From an uncultured Opitutia bacterium (GTDB lineage Bacteria > Verrucomicrobiota > Verrucomicrobiia > Opitutales > Opitutaceae), in NCBI GenBank assembly GCA_903859715.1, contig CAIONS010000069.1, forward strand, positions 1 through 64,000: a DNA stretch of 64,000 nucleotides, in the 5' to 3' direction. Below, piece by piece: positions 53,489 through 62,596 of the stretch. The notes beneath the pieces are model-generated. The model was not told where the DNA came from and did not search any database. It was given only the letters and a program-made list of their open reading frames with translations. The translations under genes and the position numbers were made by a program. Positions within the stretch are counted from its first letter, which is position 1, and each line of letters opens with the position of its first letter.

Positions 53489-53499
53489 TGAAACTTTCA
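53489..53499. promoter_or_regulatory. TGAAACTTTCA site, candidate lacI autoregulatory operator
   Basis: TGAAACTTTCA sits 16 bp upstream of the lacI ATG. It overlaps a second inverted repeat, TTTCAGA-N7-TCTGAAA, at 53473-53493. A TTGACG hexamer at 53455-53460 could be a -35 box, but no convincing -10 was found. Confidence 0.4.
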
Positions 53500-53515
53500 C
53501 GGCCTACCCCTCGCC

Positions 53516-54556
53516 ATGCTCATCGCCGATATTGCCCACCGGGCCAAGGTCTCTCCCGCCACGGTCTCCCGCGTCATTAATCAGCCTCACTTGGTCGCGC
53601 CCGACCGGCTGGCCCGGGTGCAGGCGGTCATGACCGCGGTCAACTATGTGCCGACACCCCTGCACCGGCGCCGCGGACCCAAGTCGCGCCTCGCCACGCC
53701 CAAGAAAATCGCCGTGTGGTTCGTGGGCGCGAAGAAAACCTCCACTCATAACTGGTTTCAGGACCAATTGCTGCACATCCAGCCTTCCAATGAACGGCAA
53801 CGCATCGAGCTGAGCGTGCTGTTCTCGGACACCCCGGAAGATCTGCCCCGGGTGCTCGCGGAGCGCCAGGTCGACGGCGTCATCATCCAAGGCATGGAGC
53901 CCTCGGCGGCCTGCATGCAGAAGCTCGGCACGCTGCCGCATGTGTGGTTCATGACCCGCCGCACCTCCAATTTCTCCGGTGATTACGTCGAGCCTGACAA
54001 CGACCTCAACGGCCGGCTCGCCGCCGATTTCCTGCACAGCCGCGGACACAAGACCGTCGGCGTGATCGCGACCGACCCGGCCTACAGCGCCGTGGCCTGG
54101 CGCGCGAAGTCATTCGCCGAGCGGGCCAAGGAACTCGGCCTGACCGTGCACCACATTTTCGGCAAGACCCGGCCGGGCGTCAGCTACCTCGAAATCGTGC
54201 CCTTGCACGAGGAAAGCGACACGCTGGTTCGCCGCATGATGCAGGCGACACCCCGCCCGACCGGTCTCTACATGCCCGTGGATCATTTCTGCGGCTCGTT
54301 CTTTCGCTCGATGCGGCAGGCCGGCCTGAAATCAGAGCGCGATTTTGAAGCCGTGCTCGGGAACTACAACCAGGTCATCTATCATAATCTCGACCATCTG
54401 CCGGCCGCACTCGACATCAACCTGCCCACGTTGGTGCGCAAGGTTGTCGATCATCTCGTCTGGCGGATAGAAAACCCGCAGGCCATCGGCCGCGTAGGCA
54501 TCAGCATTGCCCCCACGCTTGTGACCATGGCCCAGTCGAAGCAGTTGATCGCCTGA
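53516..54556 (+). CDS. LacI-family transcriptional regulator
   Basis: This 346-aa repressor or activator has an N-terminal helix-turn-helix (LIADIAHRAKVSPATVSRVINQPHLVAPDRLARV, residues 2-36). A hinge follows, then a periplasmic-binding-protein-like ligand domain (about 65-340) with VDGVIIQGMEPS, GRLAADFLHSRGHKTVGVIATDP and RVGISIAPTLV. The first codon directly abuts the helix-turn-helix, slightly shorter than usual. Position between a sugar-isomerase-like gene and a TonB receptor suggests it controls the surrounding glycan locus in response to a released sugar. Confidence 0.93.
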   Translation: MLIADIAHRAKVSPATVSRVINQPHLVAPDRLARVQAVMTAVNYVPTPLHRRRGPKSRLATPKKIAVWFVGAKKTSTHNWFQDQLLHIQPSNERQRIELSVLFSDTPEDLPRVLAERQVDGVIIQGMEPSAACMQKLGTLPHVWFMTRRTSNFSGDYVEPDNDLNGRLAADFLHSRGHKTVGVIATDPAYSAVAWRAKSFAERAKELGLTVHHIFGKTRPGVSYLEIVPLHEESDTLVRRMMQATPRPTGLYMPVDHFCGSFFRSMRQAGLKSERDFEAVLGNYNQVIYHNLDHLPAALDINLPTLVRKVVDHLVWRIENPQAIGRVGISIAPTLVTMAQSKQLIA

Positions 54557-54661
54557 ATTTTCATCAAAGCCGCAAAAGACTACTCTTGCTAAAGTAGATC
54601 GGGCTCTTTTCCCTCGGTTTCGACTCTTCGCCCCCCGGTGAGTCTGTCGGCCCCCCACCTA

Positions 54662-54678
54662 CGCAGCCTTTGGCTGCG
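54662..54678 (+). terminator. Short hairpin downstream of lacI
   Basis: CGCAGCC-TTT-GGCTGCG forms a perfect 7-bp stem followed by CGTTCTTT. It lies 105 bp after the lacI stop and 86 bp before the TonB receptor start in a 207-bp gap, so it could be a weak terminator or a leader structure. The rest of the gap shows no gene. Confidence 0.45.
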
Positions 54679-54763
54679 CGTTCTTTACAGTTTCTTACTT
54701 TCCCGATTTTGGGCGCGTTTACCCGTGCCCGAAGCCGGAAACTACAAACCACCCCCCACAAGA

Positions 54764-57700
54764 ATGAAATCAGAAATCAGCTATCCACTACACAGGACCA
54801 GTAAGCATCTGGTTGCCTGTTTGGCCCTGTTGGCCGCGGTTGCGAATCCCGCACTCCGGGCCGCCAGCGCGGATGACATGCAGAAACTCGAGGATGAGGT
54901 CGCCGCACTTAAGCAGCGTCTCGCCCAATATGAAGGCCCGAACGCCACCGCTCCCGCCGCTAGCACAACGGCCACGGTTGTCGCCAAACCTGCGGTCGGC
55001 ACGAGCCGGCTCGCGACCGACGATGGTGTGACCCTGCTCACACCGTACGAAGTCTCCAGCGACAAGGACAATGGCTACCTACGGACTAATTCCGCCACGG
55101 CCACCAGCATCGGCATGGAGATCCAAAAGATCCCGATGTCAGTCTCGGTGGTGAGTTCGGAGTTCATCCAAGACACCGGCATGCGAAGCCTCACGGATAT
55201 CCTGGGTTTCACCGCCGGAACCTCGGGTGATCCGCGCTTCAATGTCACCCGTCCGTCCAATAATCCCACCCCGCAGGGCACCTTCACCATTCGCGGTTTC
55301 CCGGTGAATATCATCCTCCGCGACGGCGTGTTCCTTTATTCGACGAAGTTCAACGTCGATAACACGGACCGGGTTGAAATCATCAAGGGTCCTGCGGCCA
55401 TCTTCTTCGGCCAAGGTTATCCCGGTGGCGTAATCAACTACATCACCAAGACAGCCAGCCTCGGCAAGCTCCCGACGGAAATCAGCTACACGTTTGGCTC
55501 CGACAATACCAACCGCGGACTGATCGATGAAAACCATGTGCTGTCCAAGACCGCCGCCATTCGCATCGTAACCGGTTGGGAAAACAGCCAGGGCCAGCGC
55601 TCGTTCGAATACCAGAAGCGCTTCGACCTTACGCCGTCGGTCCTGTTTGACCCGTTTGCGAACGGCAAGCTGAAGATCACGGCCAACACGATCTACCTGC
55701 AGGAGCGTTTCAACGCCAACAATAGCGACTGGCTCTTCCCCAGCGGCTGGTTTCAAGCGTATGCAGCTCCTTCGCAGGCGCTCATCAACGCGGCTGGCGC
55801 AGCGGTCTCGGGCGCGGCCAATCCGACCGCAGCCTACCAAGCCCGGATCTTCGCGAACTTGGGCGCTTACAACGCTGACCGCCGCGTGGTCGCAGGAGAT
55901 CCCCTCCTGCCGCTCTACACCTCAGTCTCGCGGGGCGCCTATTACACGGATCTCAACGGCAACCGGGTTCATGACAAGCACTTCAACTATCTGAACCGGG
56001 GTTCTTTCTATCAGAACGATCAGACCACCTCGACGTTCGCACTGGAGTTGACCCCGTCCAGCTGGTTCTCGATCCGTTATAACCTGACGCAGGACCAGAC
56101 GAACTTCAGCGATCAGGAGGGAAACAATTATCCCAATGCGGATGGCATCACCTTCAGCGCCATCAGCGGCTGGAGTGCAACAATGTACAACCGCAAGACG
56201 CGGACGCACCAGATCGATGCAGTGGCCAGCGTCGATGCCCTCGGCGTCAAGAGCAAGTTCCTGTTCGGCTATTCCCTGCAGAACTTCCGTCAGCAGTATG
56301 CCACGCCACTCAACGCCACGCCAGACTACAAGCTCGTCCCGGGTTACAACTACCCGACAACGAACCCCGCCACGAGCCTCACAGCCGGTGATGCTACCCG
56401 CAACACGGGCAATCTGCAGGTCCTCAAAGATCGCTTCGGCAATATTCTAAGCGCGACGCAGGTCTACACCACGTGGGATCCCGCGGCCCAGGTTCAGCCC
56501 CCGAACTCCAAGTTGTTCGACGGTTGGGCCAACCCGCTCGATGGTTATCCCACCCAGTACAATGCCTGGTATCTCAACTACCAGGGCACGGCGCTGTCGG
56601 ATCGTCTCACGGTCCTCGGCGGCTATCGCCGGGAAACCTATCGCCAGGCGGGCCAGGCCCTGACCAGCAACTTCCCATGGTTCTCGCCTCCCGTCTACGC
56701 CGGCAACAACACGACCTTGTATCCCGAGGCAGTGTATGGCTACAGCGCCTCCTATGCGTTGGGGAATTTCCTCACCCAAAAGGGCAATTCCTACATGGGC
56801 GGCGCTTCCTTCGAAATCAAGAAGGGCGTGAATCTCTACACCTCGGTCAGCCAGACGTTCCGGTATAATAATCTGACGCCGCTCGGCGGCTTCAACAATA
56901 CCGGCCTCTTTGTCGACTCCACGGGTGCCTCGGTGTTCGCCACGCTGGTCAATCCGGCCCTCGCGGCCAATCCGGCTGGTTTCACGTTCAAGTATTACAA
57001 CGGCGGCACGACCCTGATCACCACGCTGGCGCAAGCCGCGGCGGCCGAGGTTCATGACGGCGCAAATACCCTGGCCCCGAACGAAGTGGGCAAGAACATC
57101 GAAATCGGTGCGAAGGTGGCCCTTGATGACAACCGGATTGTCGGTACGTTCTCGCTGTTCCGAGCGGATCGTAACAACCAGTTGGTGGAAGACCTCCAGC
57201 ATCAGGCGGTCGATTCACTCAACTACGGCAACACCGCTGGTGTTCCAGCGGGTCAGCGCACCTTCCGCTGGCGTTCTACGGCCCATAACCGGATCGAGGG
57301 AACCGAGGCGGAAGTCATCTGGACCCCGGCGCGAAACTTCCAACTCCTGGCCAACGCCTCGTGGTATTGGACAGCGAAAACGCTGGCTGACCCATCGGTG
57401 CGTCCGACGAATATCGTCTATAATATCTACTTCGGAAATCGCATCGAGAATGTGCCGGAATATCGGGCCAACTTCTTCGGCAAGTACACGCTGTCCGCAG
57501 GCACGTTCCATGGCCTGTCGTTCGGCCTGGGCGCCCGCTATGCCTCTCGCTCGATCGCGTCACGTTCGGCGGATTGGAATCCCAACGAGGGCGGCCTCAC
57601 GAGTTCTAACTTCCTCGTTTGGAAGGGCATGATTTCATATCCTTACGAGGTCAGGGGCTACAAGCTGGTGAGCCAGTTCAATATCGATAACATCTTCAGC

Positions 57701-57784
57701 AAGAAATATATCGATGGCGGAGTCGGCGTACCGATTCTGGCTCCAACCGCAAACTGGACCATAACAACAACCCTGAAGTTCTAA
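54764..57784 (+). CDS. TonB-dependent outer-membrane receptor with N-terminal coiled coil
   Basis: This 1006-aa outer-membrane protein has a signal peptide ending near NPALRAA. A short coiled coil follows (DDMQKLEDEVAALKQRLAQYEG, residues 38-59). A plug domain comes next (about 105-250; KIPMSVSVVSSEFIQDTG, FTIRGFPVNIILRDGV, VEIIKGPAAIFFGQGYPGGV), then a 22-strand-type barrel to the C-terminal TTTLKF. The coiled coil before the plug is typical of Opitutaceae-like receptors. No SusD gene follows. It is the likely importer for oligosaccharides degraded by the nearby enzymes. The ORF extends 42 codons upstream without coding character. A strong terminator follows. Confidence 0.94.
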   Translation: MKSEISYPLHRTSKHLVACLALLAAVANPALRAASADDMQKLEDEVAALKQRLAQYEGPNATAPAASTTATVVAKPAVGTSRLATDDGVTLLTPYEVSSDKDNGYLRTNSATATSIGMEIQKIPMSVSVVSSEFIQDTGMRSLTDILGFTAGTSGDPRFNVTRPSNNPTPQGTFTIRGFPVNIILRDGVFLYSTKFNVDNTDRVEIIKGPAAIFFGQGYPGGVINYITKTASLGKLPTEISYTFGSDNTNRGLIDENHVLSKTAAIRIVTGWENSQGQRSFEYQKRFDLTPSVLFDPFANGKLKITANTIYLQERFNANNSDWLFPSGWFQAYAAPSQALINAAGAAVSGAANPTAAYQARIFANLGAYNADRRVVAGDPLLPLYTSVSRGAYYTDLNGNRVHDKHFNYLNRGSFYQNDQTTSTFALELTPSSWFSIRYNLTQDQTNFSDQEGNNYPNADGITFSAISGWSATMYNRKTRTHQIDAVASVDALGVKSKFLFGYSLQNFRQQYATPLNATPDYKLVPGYNYPTTNPATSLTAGDATRNTGNLQVLKDRFGNILSATQVYTTWDPAAQVQPPNSKLFDGWANPLDGYPTQYNAWYLNYQGTALSDRLTVLGGYRRETYRQAGQALTSNFPWFSPPVYAGNNTTLYPEAVYGYSASYALGNFLTQKGNSYMGGASFEIKKGVNLYTSVSQTFRYNNLTPLGGFNNTGLFVDSTGASVFATLVNPALAANPAGFTFKYYNGGTTLITTLAQAAAAEVHDGANTLAPNEVGKNIEIGAKVALDDNRIVGTFSLFRADRNNQLVEDLQHQAVDSLNYGNTAGVPAGQRTFRWRSTAHNRIEGTEAEVIWTPARNFQLLANASWYWTAKTLADPSVRPTNIVYNIYFGNRIENVPEYRANFFGKYTLSAGTFHGLSFGLGARYASRSIASRSADWNPNEGGLTSSNFLVWKGMISYPYEVRGYKLVSQFNIDNIFSKKYIDGGVGVPILAPTANWTITTTLKF

Positions 57785-57813
57785 TCTGACGATTACTTTC
57801 AAGAGCCATCTTC

Positions 57814-57850
57814 AAGGGGCGGAGACAATAGTCTCCGCCCCTTTTCTTTT
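57814..57850 (+). terminator. Intrinsic terminator after the TonB receptor gene
   Basis: A perfect 13-bp stem (AAGGGGCGGAGAC, loop AATA, then its complement) is followed by TTCTTTTT. It lies 29 bp after the TonB receptor stop. On the minus strand the hairpin is not followed by T-residues, so it acts in the plus direction. Confidence 0.93.
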
Positions 57851-57878
57851 TGCCGATAGAGCGTGACCACGGATCGGC

Positions 57879-59090
57879 TCACGACACCGGAGCCAGTGTC
57901 TCCGCCACGGGCGTGCGGTAGGCCTTGAACGCCGGCACCACGCCGCCCAGCGCGCACAGGCCGATCATCCCCAAAGGACAAAAGGCCAGCACGGGCTGCC
58001 AGCGCCAGACTTCCAGCACGACCCCCGTCTGCGTGCGAATGACGCCCGCCACCACTGTGAGCAGCACAAAGTAAACCACATAGCCCGCCAGCGCACCCAG
58101 CACACCAATCACCGCCGCCTCGCTCACCACGGCGCCAAAGATCGTCCGCCGTTTCGCCCCGAGTGCCCGCAGGATCGCCAGATCCCGCTGCCGGGCGCTC
58201 ATGGAATTATAAATGCTCGCCAGTACCGAACCCGCGGCGACCAGCGCCACCAGGTACGCCACCAGCTCCAGCACGCGGTCGAACCACGAAATCTTGCTGA
58301 ACAGTTCCGCGATGATCGTGCCCACGGGATAGGCGAACGTCAGCCGGTTGCCCTGTTTGTTATACATCAGGTCGAGCATGAACCCCGCCGTCGGCGCCCG
58401 CAGCTGGATGAGCACCGCACTTACATCCGTCGCCGCCCGGGGATCGTGTCCGCTCATCGTCTGCAGACCCCGCAACGGAATCCAGATCACGCGGTCCATC
58501 GGCGTGTTCGTCGGCGCCAGAATGCCCGTCACCGCGTAAGTTTCCGCGTGCTGGTTTTTCTCGTCGTAGGTCAGGCCGTGGAAGGGATGAAACGTGTCGC
58601 CCGCCTTCAACCCCAGCTTCTCCGCCGCAAAACTGCCCGCCACCGCTTCCTTCACCGTCGGATCCGCGGAGAAAAACCTCCCGCCCGGCTGCAGCGTGAT
58701 CTTCTTTCCCGGCGCGAGTTCCACGTCTGTGAACAACTCCGGCAGCGTCCCCACCAGCCGGTAGCCGCGCAGGTTGTCACCCACGGCAATCGGAATCGCG
58801 GTCTTCACCGCCGGATGGCGCTTGATGAACTCGTAGTCGCTGTAGGCCAGGTTGCCCGGCGAAGCCTCCAGGTGAAAAATCGCGTTGAGGACGAGCTGCA
58901 GCTTGGATCCGCGCGCTCCGAGCACCGCATCAAACGCCGAGCCGGTCGAGGCAAACGCCGCCTGCGACTGCGTCTTGACCGTCCACACACTCATGAGCAA
59001 TCCGCACGCCAGCGCGATGCTCCCCGCCGTCACGACGGTCGAGAGCGCATGCTGCCGCAGCGAGCGATAGATGATCAGCGGCAGGGTCAT
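57879..59090 (-). CDS. ABC transporter permease, MacB/FtsX family
   Basis: This 403-aa inner-membrane protein has one N-terminal span (LSTVVTAGSIALACGLLMSVW) and a periplasmic MacB-like domain (about residues 45-260). A C-terminal FtsX domain of three spans follows (ELVAYLVALVAAGSVLASIY, EAAVIGVLGALAGYVVYFVLL, LAFCPLGMIGLCALGGVVPA). It pairs with the ATPase encoded immediately upstream, with which it shares an ATGA overlap (59087-59090). Together they resemble LolCDE/MacB-type mechanotransmission systems for lipoprotein, peptide or metal-related export; the cargo is unknown. Confidence 0.92.
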   Translation of the reverse strand: MTLPLIIYRSLRQHALSTVVTAGSIALACGLLMSVWTVKTQSQAAFASTGSAFDAVLGARGSKLQLVLNAIFHLEASPGNLAYSDYEFIKRHPAVKTAIPIAVGDNLRGYRLVGTLPELFTDVELAPGKKITLQPGGRFFSADPTVKEAVAGSFAAEKLGLKAGDTFHPFHGLTYDEKNQHAETYAVTGILAPTNTPMDRVIWIPLRGLQTMSGHDPRAATDVSAVLIQLRAPTAGFMLDLMYNKQGNRLTFAYPVGTIIAELFSKISWFDRVLELVAYLVALVAAGSVLASIYNSMSARQRDLAILRALGAKRRTIFGAVVSEAAVIGVLGALAGYVVYFVLLTVVAGVIRTQTGVVLEVWRWQPVLAFCPLGMIGLCALGGVVPAFKAYRTPVAETLAPVS

Positions 59091-59764
59091 CGCGCTGGCT
59101 CCTTCATCGCCTCGTTGATCACCGCAAAATCCCGCCGTTGCTCAAACTGCGCGAGCACCTCCTCATCGTGGCTCACCAGCAGGAGGGCCGCGTTGTTTTC
59201 CCGGCAAACCTCGCGAATCAGCCCCAGCGCTTCCCGCGCATGTCGGCGATCGAGATTCCCGGTCGGCTCATCGGCGAGAACCAGCTTGGGGCGGTTCGCC
59301 AGCGCACGCGCCACGGCCACCCGCTGCTGCTGGCCGGTCGAGAGTTGGCGGGGAAAATGGTCCAGCCGGTGACCCAGCCCCATCCGCCCGAGCATCGCCT
59401 GCGCGTGCGCCCGGTCCGCTCCCCGCGGACCAAATGACATGCCGAGCACCACGTTCTCCAGCACGGTGTAGCCCTGCAGCAGATTGAAGGTCTGGAAAAT
59501 ATAACCGAGCTTCTCCGCCCGCAGCCGGTCACGCTGCGATTCGCTCAGGGCCGTCATCTCCGCGCCATCAATCGTGACCCGTCCGCCATCTGCCGCCAAG
59601 ATCCCGGCGATCAGATGGAGAAATGTCGTCTTGCCCGAGCCGCTTTCGCCCCGCAGCGCCACTTGCTCGCCTGCCGCCAGGGCAAACGTCGCCACGTTCA
59701 CGATCTCCACGCGCTCCCCTTCGGGTGAACGGAACGATTTCCTCAGGTCGGCAACGGCTAGCAT
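59087..59764 (-). CDS. ABC transporter ATP-binding protein (LolD/MacB type)
   Basis: This 225-aa ATPase has Walker A GESGSGKTTFLH near residue 38, signature LSTGQQQRVAVARAL near 141, Walker B LVLADEPTGNLD near 163 and H-loop LLVSHDEEVL near 200. The LADEPTGNLD form is typical of the LolD/MacB/FtsE group that powers FtsX-like permeases. The start is at MLAVADLRKSF; 20 upstream ORF residues are dropped as they precede the usual beginning of the domain. Coupled to the permease gene by ATGA. Confidence 0.94.
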   Translation of the reverse strand: MLAVADLRKSFRSPEGERVEIVNVATFALAAGEQVALRGESGSGKTTFLHLIAGILAADGGRVTIDGAEMTALSESQRDRLRAEKLGYIFQTFNLLQGYTVLENVVLGMSFGPRGADRAHAQAMLGRMGLGHRLDHFPRQLSTGQQQRVAVARALANRPKLVLADEPTGNLDRRHAREALGLIREVCRENNAALLLVSHDEEVLAQFEQRRDFAVINEAMKEPAR

Positions 59765-59870
59765 GGCGGAGTAACATGCGAAGACGCCGCCGGTTGACCA
59801 ACCGTTTCGTGCAAATTCACGCATTCACCCGCAAGGTCATCCGCGGTCCTGTTTTACCCGTACCAATCCC

Positions 59871-60356
59871 GTGAGCATCACCGCCCCCGTTCCCGCCCAT
59901 CCCTCCTTCTGGCAGCGGCGCCTGCTTGGACCCATCCGTGCGCTGCTCACGCAGGGCATGACGCCGGACCGGATCGCGCTCACCCTGGCCGTCAGCACCG
60001 CCTGCTCCCTGCTGCCGTTTCTCGGTTTCACCTCGCTGCTCAACCTCGGTGTCGGTCTCTCGCTGCGGCTCAACCAACCCATCATGCAGACGCTGAACCA
60101 GCTGCTCGGCCCCCTGCAGCTGGGCCTGATTCTGGTCTATGTGCGCCTCGGAGAAAAAATCTGGGGCGCCCCGCCCATGCCGCTGTCGGTTTCCACCCTG
60201 ATACGCTCGTTCCGGGAAAACCCCGGCGCCTTTCTCCAGCGCTTCGGCTGGACCGGCGTGCATGCGGCCACCGCCTGGGCACTCACCGTGCCGTTCATCG
60301 TGGCCGGTCTCTATTTCTTCCTGCGGCCGCTGCTGCGCCGCTTCGCCCGGCGGTAA
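59871..60356 (+). CDS. DUF2062 membrane protein
   Basis: This 161-aa protein with a GTG start has the DUF2062 pattern: a basic N-terminus (FWQRRLLGPIRALLTQGMTPDRIALTLAVST), a first hydrophobic hairpin (CSLLPFLGFTSLLNLGVGLSLRLNQPI) and a C-terminal span (WALTVPFIVAGLYFFLRPLLRRF). Function unknown; members sit in the inner membrane, sometimes beside lipid or glycosyltransferase genes. It is divergent from the ABC ATPase and 93 bp upstream of prpB. A hairpin GCGCCGAT/ATCGGCGC (60368-60396) lies between, without a T-run. Confidence 0.85.
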   Translation: MSITAPVPAHPSFWQRRLLGPIRALLTQGMTPDRIALTLAVSTACSLLPFLGFTSLLNLGVGLSLRLNQPIMQTLNQLLGPLQLGLILVYVRLGEKIWGAPPMPLSVSTLIRSFRENPGAFLQRFGWTGVHAATAWALTVPFIVAGLYFFLRPLLRRFARR

Positions 60357-60449
60357 GCCATCTCACAGCGCCGATTTAAAATCTTACTATCGGCGCCCTG
60401 TTCCGGGCCGGTACTGGACACGGCGGCGCCGCCGTATCAGCGTGCTTCC

Positions 60450-61292
60450 ATGAGCACCGCCCCGACTCCCGGCGCAAACTTTCGCGCGGCGCTCGCGGCC
60501 GAGAATCCCCTGCAAATCGCCGGTGCGATCAATGCCTACGCCGGCCTTCTCGCCCAGCGCGCCGGTTTCCGGGCGCTCTATCTCTCCGGAGCCGGGGTAG
60601 CGAACCACTCCTATGGTATTCCGGATATCGGTGACACCACGCTCGCCGACGTGCTCATCGACGTTCAGCGTCTCACCCGCCGTGTCTCATTGCCCCTGCT
60701 CGTCGATATCGACACCGGCTGGGACGATCCCGCTGCCGCCGTGCGCGCCATGGCCGCGGCCGGCGCGGCCGCTGTCCATATTGAGGACCAGGTTCCCGCC
60801 AAGCTTTGCGGTCATCTCCCCGGCAAACAGATCGTTCCCATCGCTGAAATGGTTGCCCGTGTGAAAGCCGCCGTCTCCGGCAAGCCTTCCTCCGATTTCG
60901 TCGTCATGGCTCGGACCGATGCCGCCGCCAACGAGGGTGTCACTGCTGCCATCATTCGCGCCCAGGCTTACGTCACCGCCGGTGCCGACATGATCTTCGC
61001 GGAGGCGCTCCACACGCTGGATGATTACCGAGCGTTCACGGCTGCGGTGAAGGTCTCCGTCCTCGCCAATCTCACTGAGTTTGGCCAGACACCCTACTTC
61101 ACCCTCGAGGAACTCCGCTCCGCCGGCATCGCCATGGCCTTGTACCCGCTCTCCGCTTCCCGCGCCGCTGCTGCCGCCTCCCGGGATGTTTATACCGCCA
61201 TCCGTCGGGAGGGCACACAAGCGTCCGTCGCCGGCCGCATGCAGACCCGGGCCGACCTCTACGATATCCTTGGCTACAATCAGAAAACCTGA
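60450..61292 (+). CDS. prpB: Methylisocitrate lyase
   Basis: This 280-aa protein of the isocitrate lyase/PEP mutase superfamily splits 2-methylisocitrate into pyruvate and succinate in the methylcitrate cycle of propionate breakdown. It shows LYLSGAGVAN near residue 43, LLVDIDTGWDDP near 85 (Mg ligands), VHIEDQVPAKLCGHLPGK near 111 (active loop) and VVMARTDA near 151. The loop reads KLCGH where prpB enzymes usually have KRCGH. Assignment rests also on prpC and prpD immediately downstream. 24 bp separate it from prpC. A related lyase or phosphonomutase activity is less likely in this context. Confidence 0.88.
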   Translation: MSTAPTPGANFRAALAAENPLQIAGAINAYAGLLAQRAGFRALYLSGAGVANHSYGIPDIGDTTLADVLIDVQRLTRRVSLPLLVDIDTGWDDPAAAVRAMAAAGAAAVHIEDQVPAKLCGHLPGKQIVPIAEMVARVKAAVSGKPSSDFVVMARTDAAANEGVTAAIIRAQAYVTAGADMIFAEALHTLDDYRAFTAAVKVSVLANLTEFGQTPYFTLEELRSAGIAMALYPLSASRAAAAASRDVYTAIRREGTQASVAGRMQTRADLYDILGYNQKT

Positions 61293-61316
61293 ATGCACTC
61301 CGCGCTTCGTAGTTAA

Positions 61317-62516
61317 ATGGAAACGATGTCCGACGACCCCAGTCCCACCCCGGTCCCCAAAACCAAGAAATCCGTCGCACTCTCCGGCGTCGTCGCGGGC
61401 AACACCGCGATCTGCACGGTCGGCCACTCGGGCAACGACCTCCATTACCGCGGCTACGACATCGCTGAGATCGCCGCGCAAGCCACCTACGAGGAGGTTG
61501 CCCATCTGCTCATCCACGGACACCTGCCTAACCGCACCGAACTCGACGCCTATCGCGCCCTGCTCATCCGGCTCCGCGGCCTGCCCGCTCCTCTCTGCGC
61601 CGTGTTGGAGCAGATTCCCGCCGCCGCGCACCCGATGGACATTCTCCGCACCGGCTGCTCCATGCTCGGCAACCTTGAGCCCGAGCACTTACCCGCCGCC
61701 GGCGGCAATGCCTCCACCGTGGACGGAGCCTGCGCCCTCGCCAACCGTCTGCTCGCCTGCTTTCCGTCCATGCTGCTGTACTGGCACCACTTCGTGACCA
61801 GTGGAAAACGCGTGGCCGTCGAAACCGACGATCCGTCCATCGCCGCGCACTTTCTGCACCTGCTGCACCAACGCGTCTCGTCCGCCGCCCAAGTCCGGGC
61901 GCTCGACCGCTCGCTCATCCTCTATGCCGAGCACGAATTCAACGCCTCCACGTTTACGGCCCGCGTCATCGCCGGCACCGGCTCTGATTTCCATTCGTGC
62001 ATCACGGGTGCCATCGGCGCACTGCGCGGTCCCAAGCACGGCGGCGCCAACGAGGTCGCGCTCGAAATCCAGCAGCGCTATCGCACGCCCGACGAGGCGG
62101 AGACCGACTTGCGCGCCCGCCTCGCCCGCAAGGAAATCGTCATCGGCTTCGGCCACCCCGTCTATACCATCAGCGACCCGCGCAATCCGATTATCAAGGC
62201 CATCGCGCGCCAGCTTTCCGAGGACGCACACGATCTGGCCCTCTTCGACGTCTCAGAACGGATCGAGACCCTCATGTGGAATGAGAAGAAAATGTTTCCC
62301 AACCTGGATTGGTTCAGCGCCGTCGCCTACCATCGCCTCGGCGTCCCGATGCTGATGTTCACCCCGCTCTTCGTGGTCGCCCGCACCGCTGGCTGGGCCG
62401 CGCACATCATCGAGCAGCGCATCGACGGCAAAATCATCCGCCCCGGCGCCCACTACACCGGCCCGGCCCCGCGTCCTTTCCCATCTATGGCGGAAAGGCA
62501 CGCCGCGCCGCTTTAG
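61317..62516 (+). CDS. prpC: 2-methylcitrate synthase
   Basis: This 399-aa citrate-synthase-family enzyme condenses propionyl-CoA with oxaloacetate. The catalytic residues are in the expected motifs: [11 protein letters not shown] (His near residue 204), [14 protein letters not shown] (His near 280) and [10 protein letters not shown] (Asp near 329). The length fits short methylcitrate synthases rather than the longer hexameric citrate synthase. The N-terminal 15 residues are low in complexity; MSDDPS (61326) is an alternative start. The stop codon TAG at 62514 is part of the repeat element that follows. It lies between prpB and prpD. Confidence 0.92.
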   Translation: METMSDDPSPTPVPKTKKSVALSGVVAGNTAICTVGHSGNDLHYRGYDIAEIAAQATYEEVAHLLIHGHLPNRTELDAYRALLIRLRGLPAPLCAVLEQIPAAAHPMDILRTGCSMLGNLEPEHLPAAGGNASTVDGACALANRLLACFPSMLLYWHHFVTSGKRVAVETDDPSIAAHFLHLLHQRVSSAAQVRALDRSLILYAEHEFNASTFTARVIAGTGSDFHSCITGAIGALRGPKHGGANEVALEIQQRYRTPDEAETDLRARLARKEIVIGFGHPVYTISDPRNPIIKAIARQLSEDAHDLALFDVSERIETLMWNEKKMFPNLDWFSAVAYHRLGVPMLMFTPLFVVARTAGWAAHIIEQRIDGKIIRPGAHYTGPAPRPFPSMAERHAAPL

Positions 62517-62589
62517 GCGGTAAGCTGTAAGCATTAAGCTTTCGAAAATTCGCCGTTCATCCTGCTTAGCGCCTACCGCCTATAGCTTA
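62514..62589. repeat. Imperfect inverted repeat between prpC and prpD
   Basis: TAGGCGGTAAGCTGTAAGCA (from 62514, including the prpC stop) is loosely mirrored by GCTTAGCGCCTACCGCCTAT and AGCTTAG at 62563-62589. The element fills the 80-bp gap and would fold in the prp mRNA. It is unrelated to the 7/8/9-nt families. Confidence 0.65.
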
Positions 62590-62596
62590 GCGCCCA

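Noticed and set aside
60368-60396. Terminator between DUF2062 and prpB
   Set aside because: The 8-bp stem has a 13-nt loop and no T-run, so it is not called as a terminator.
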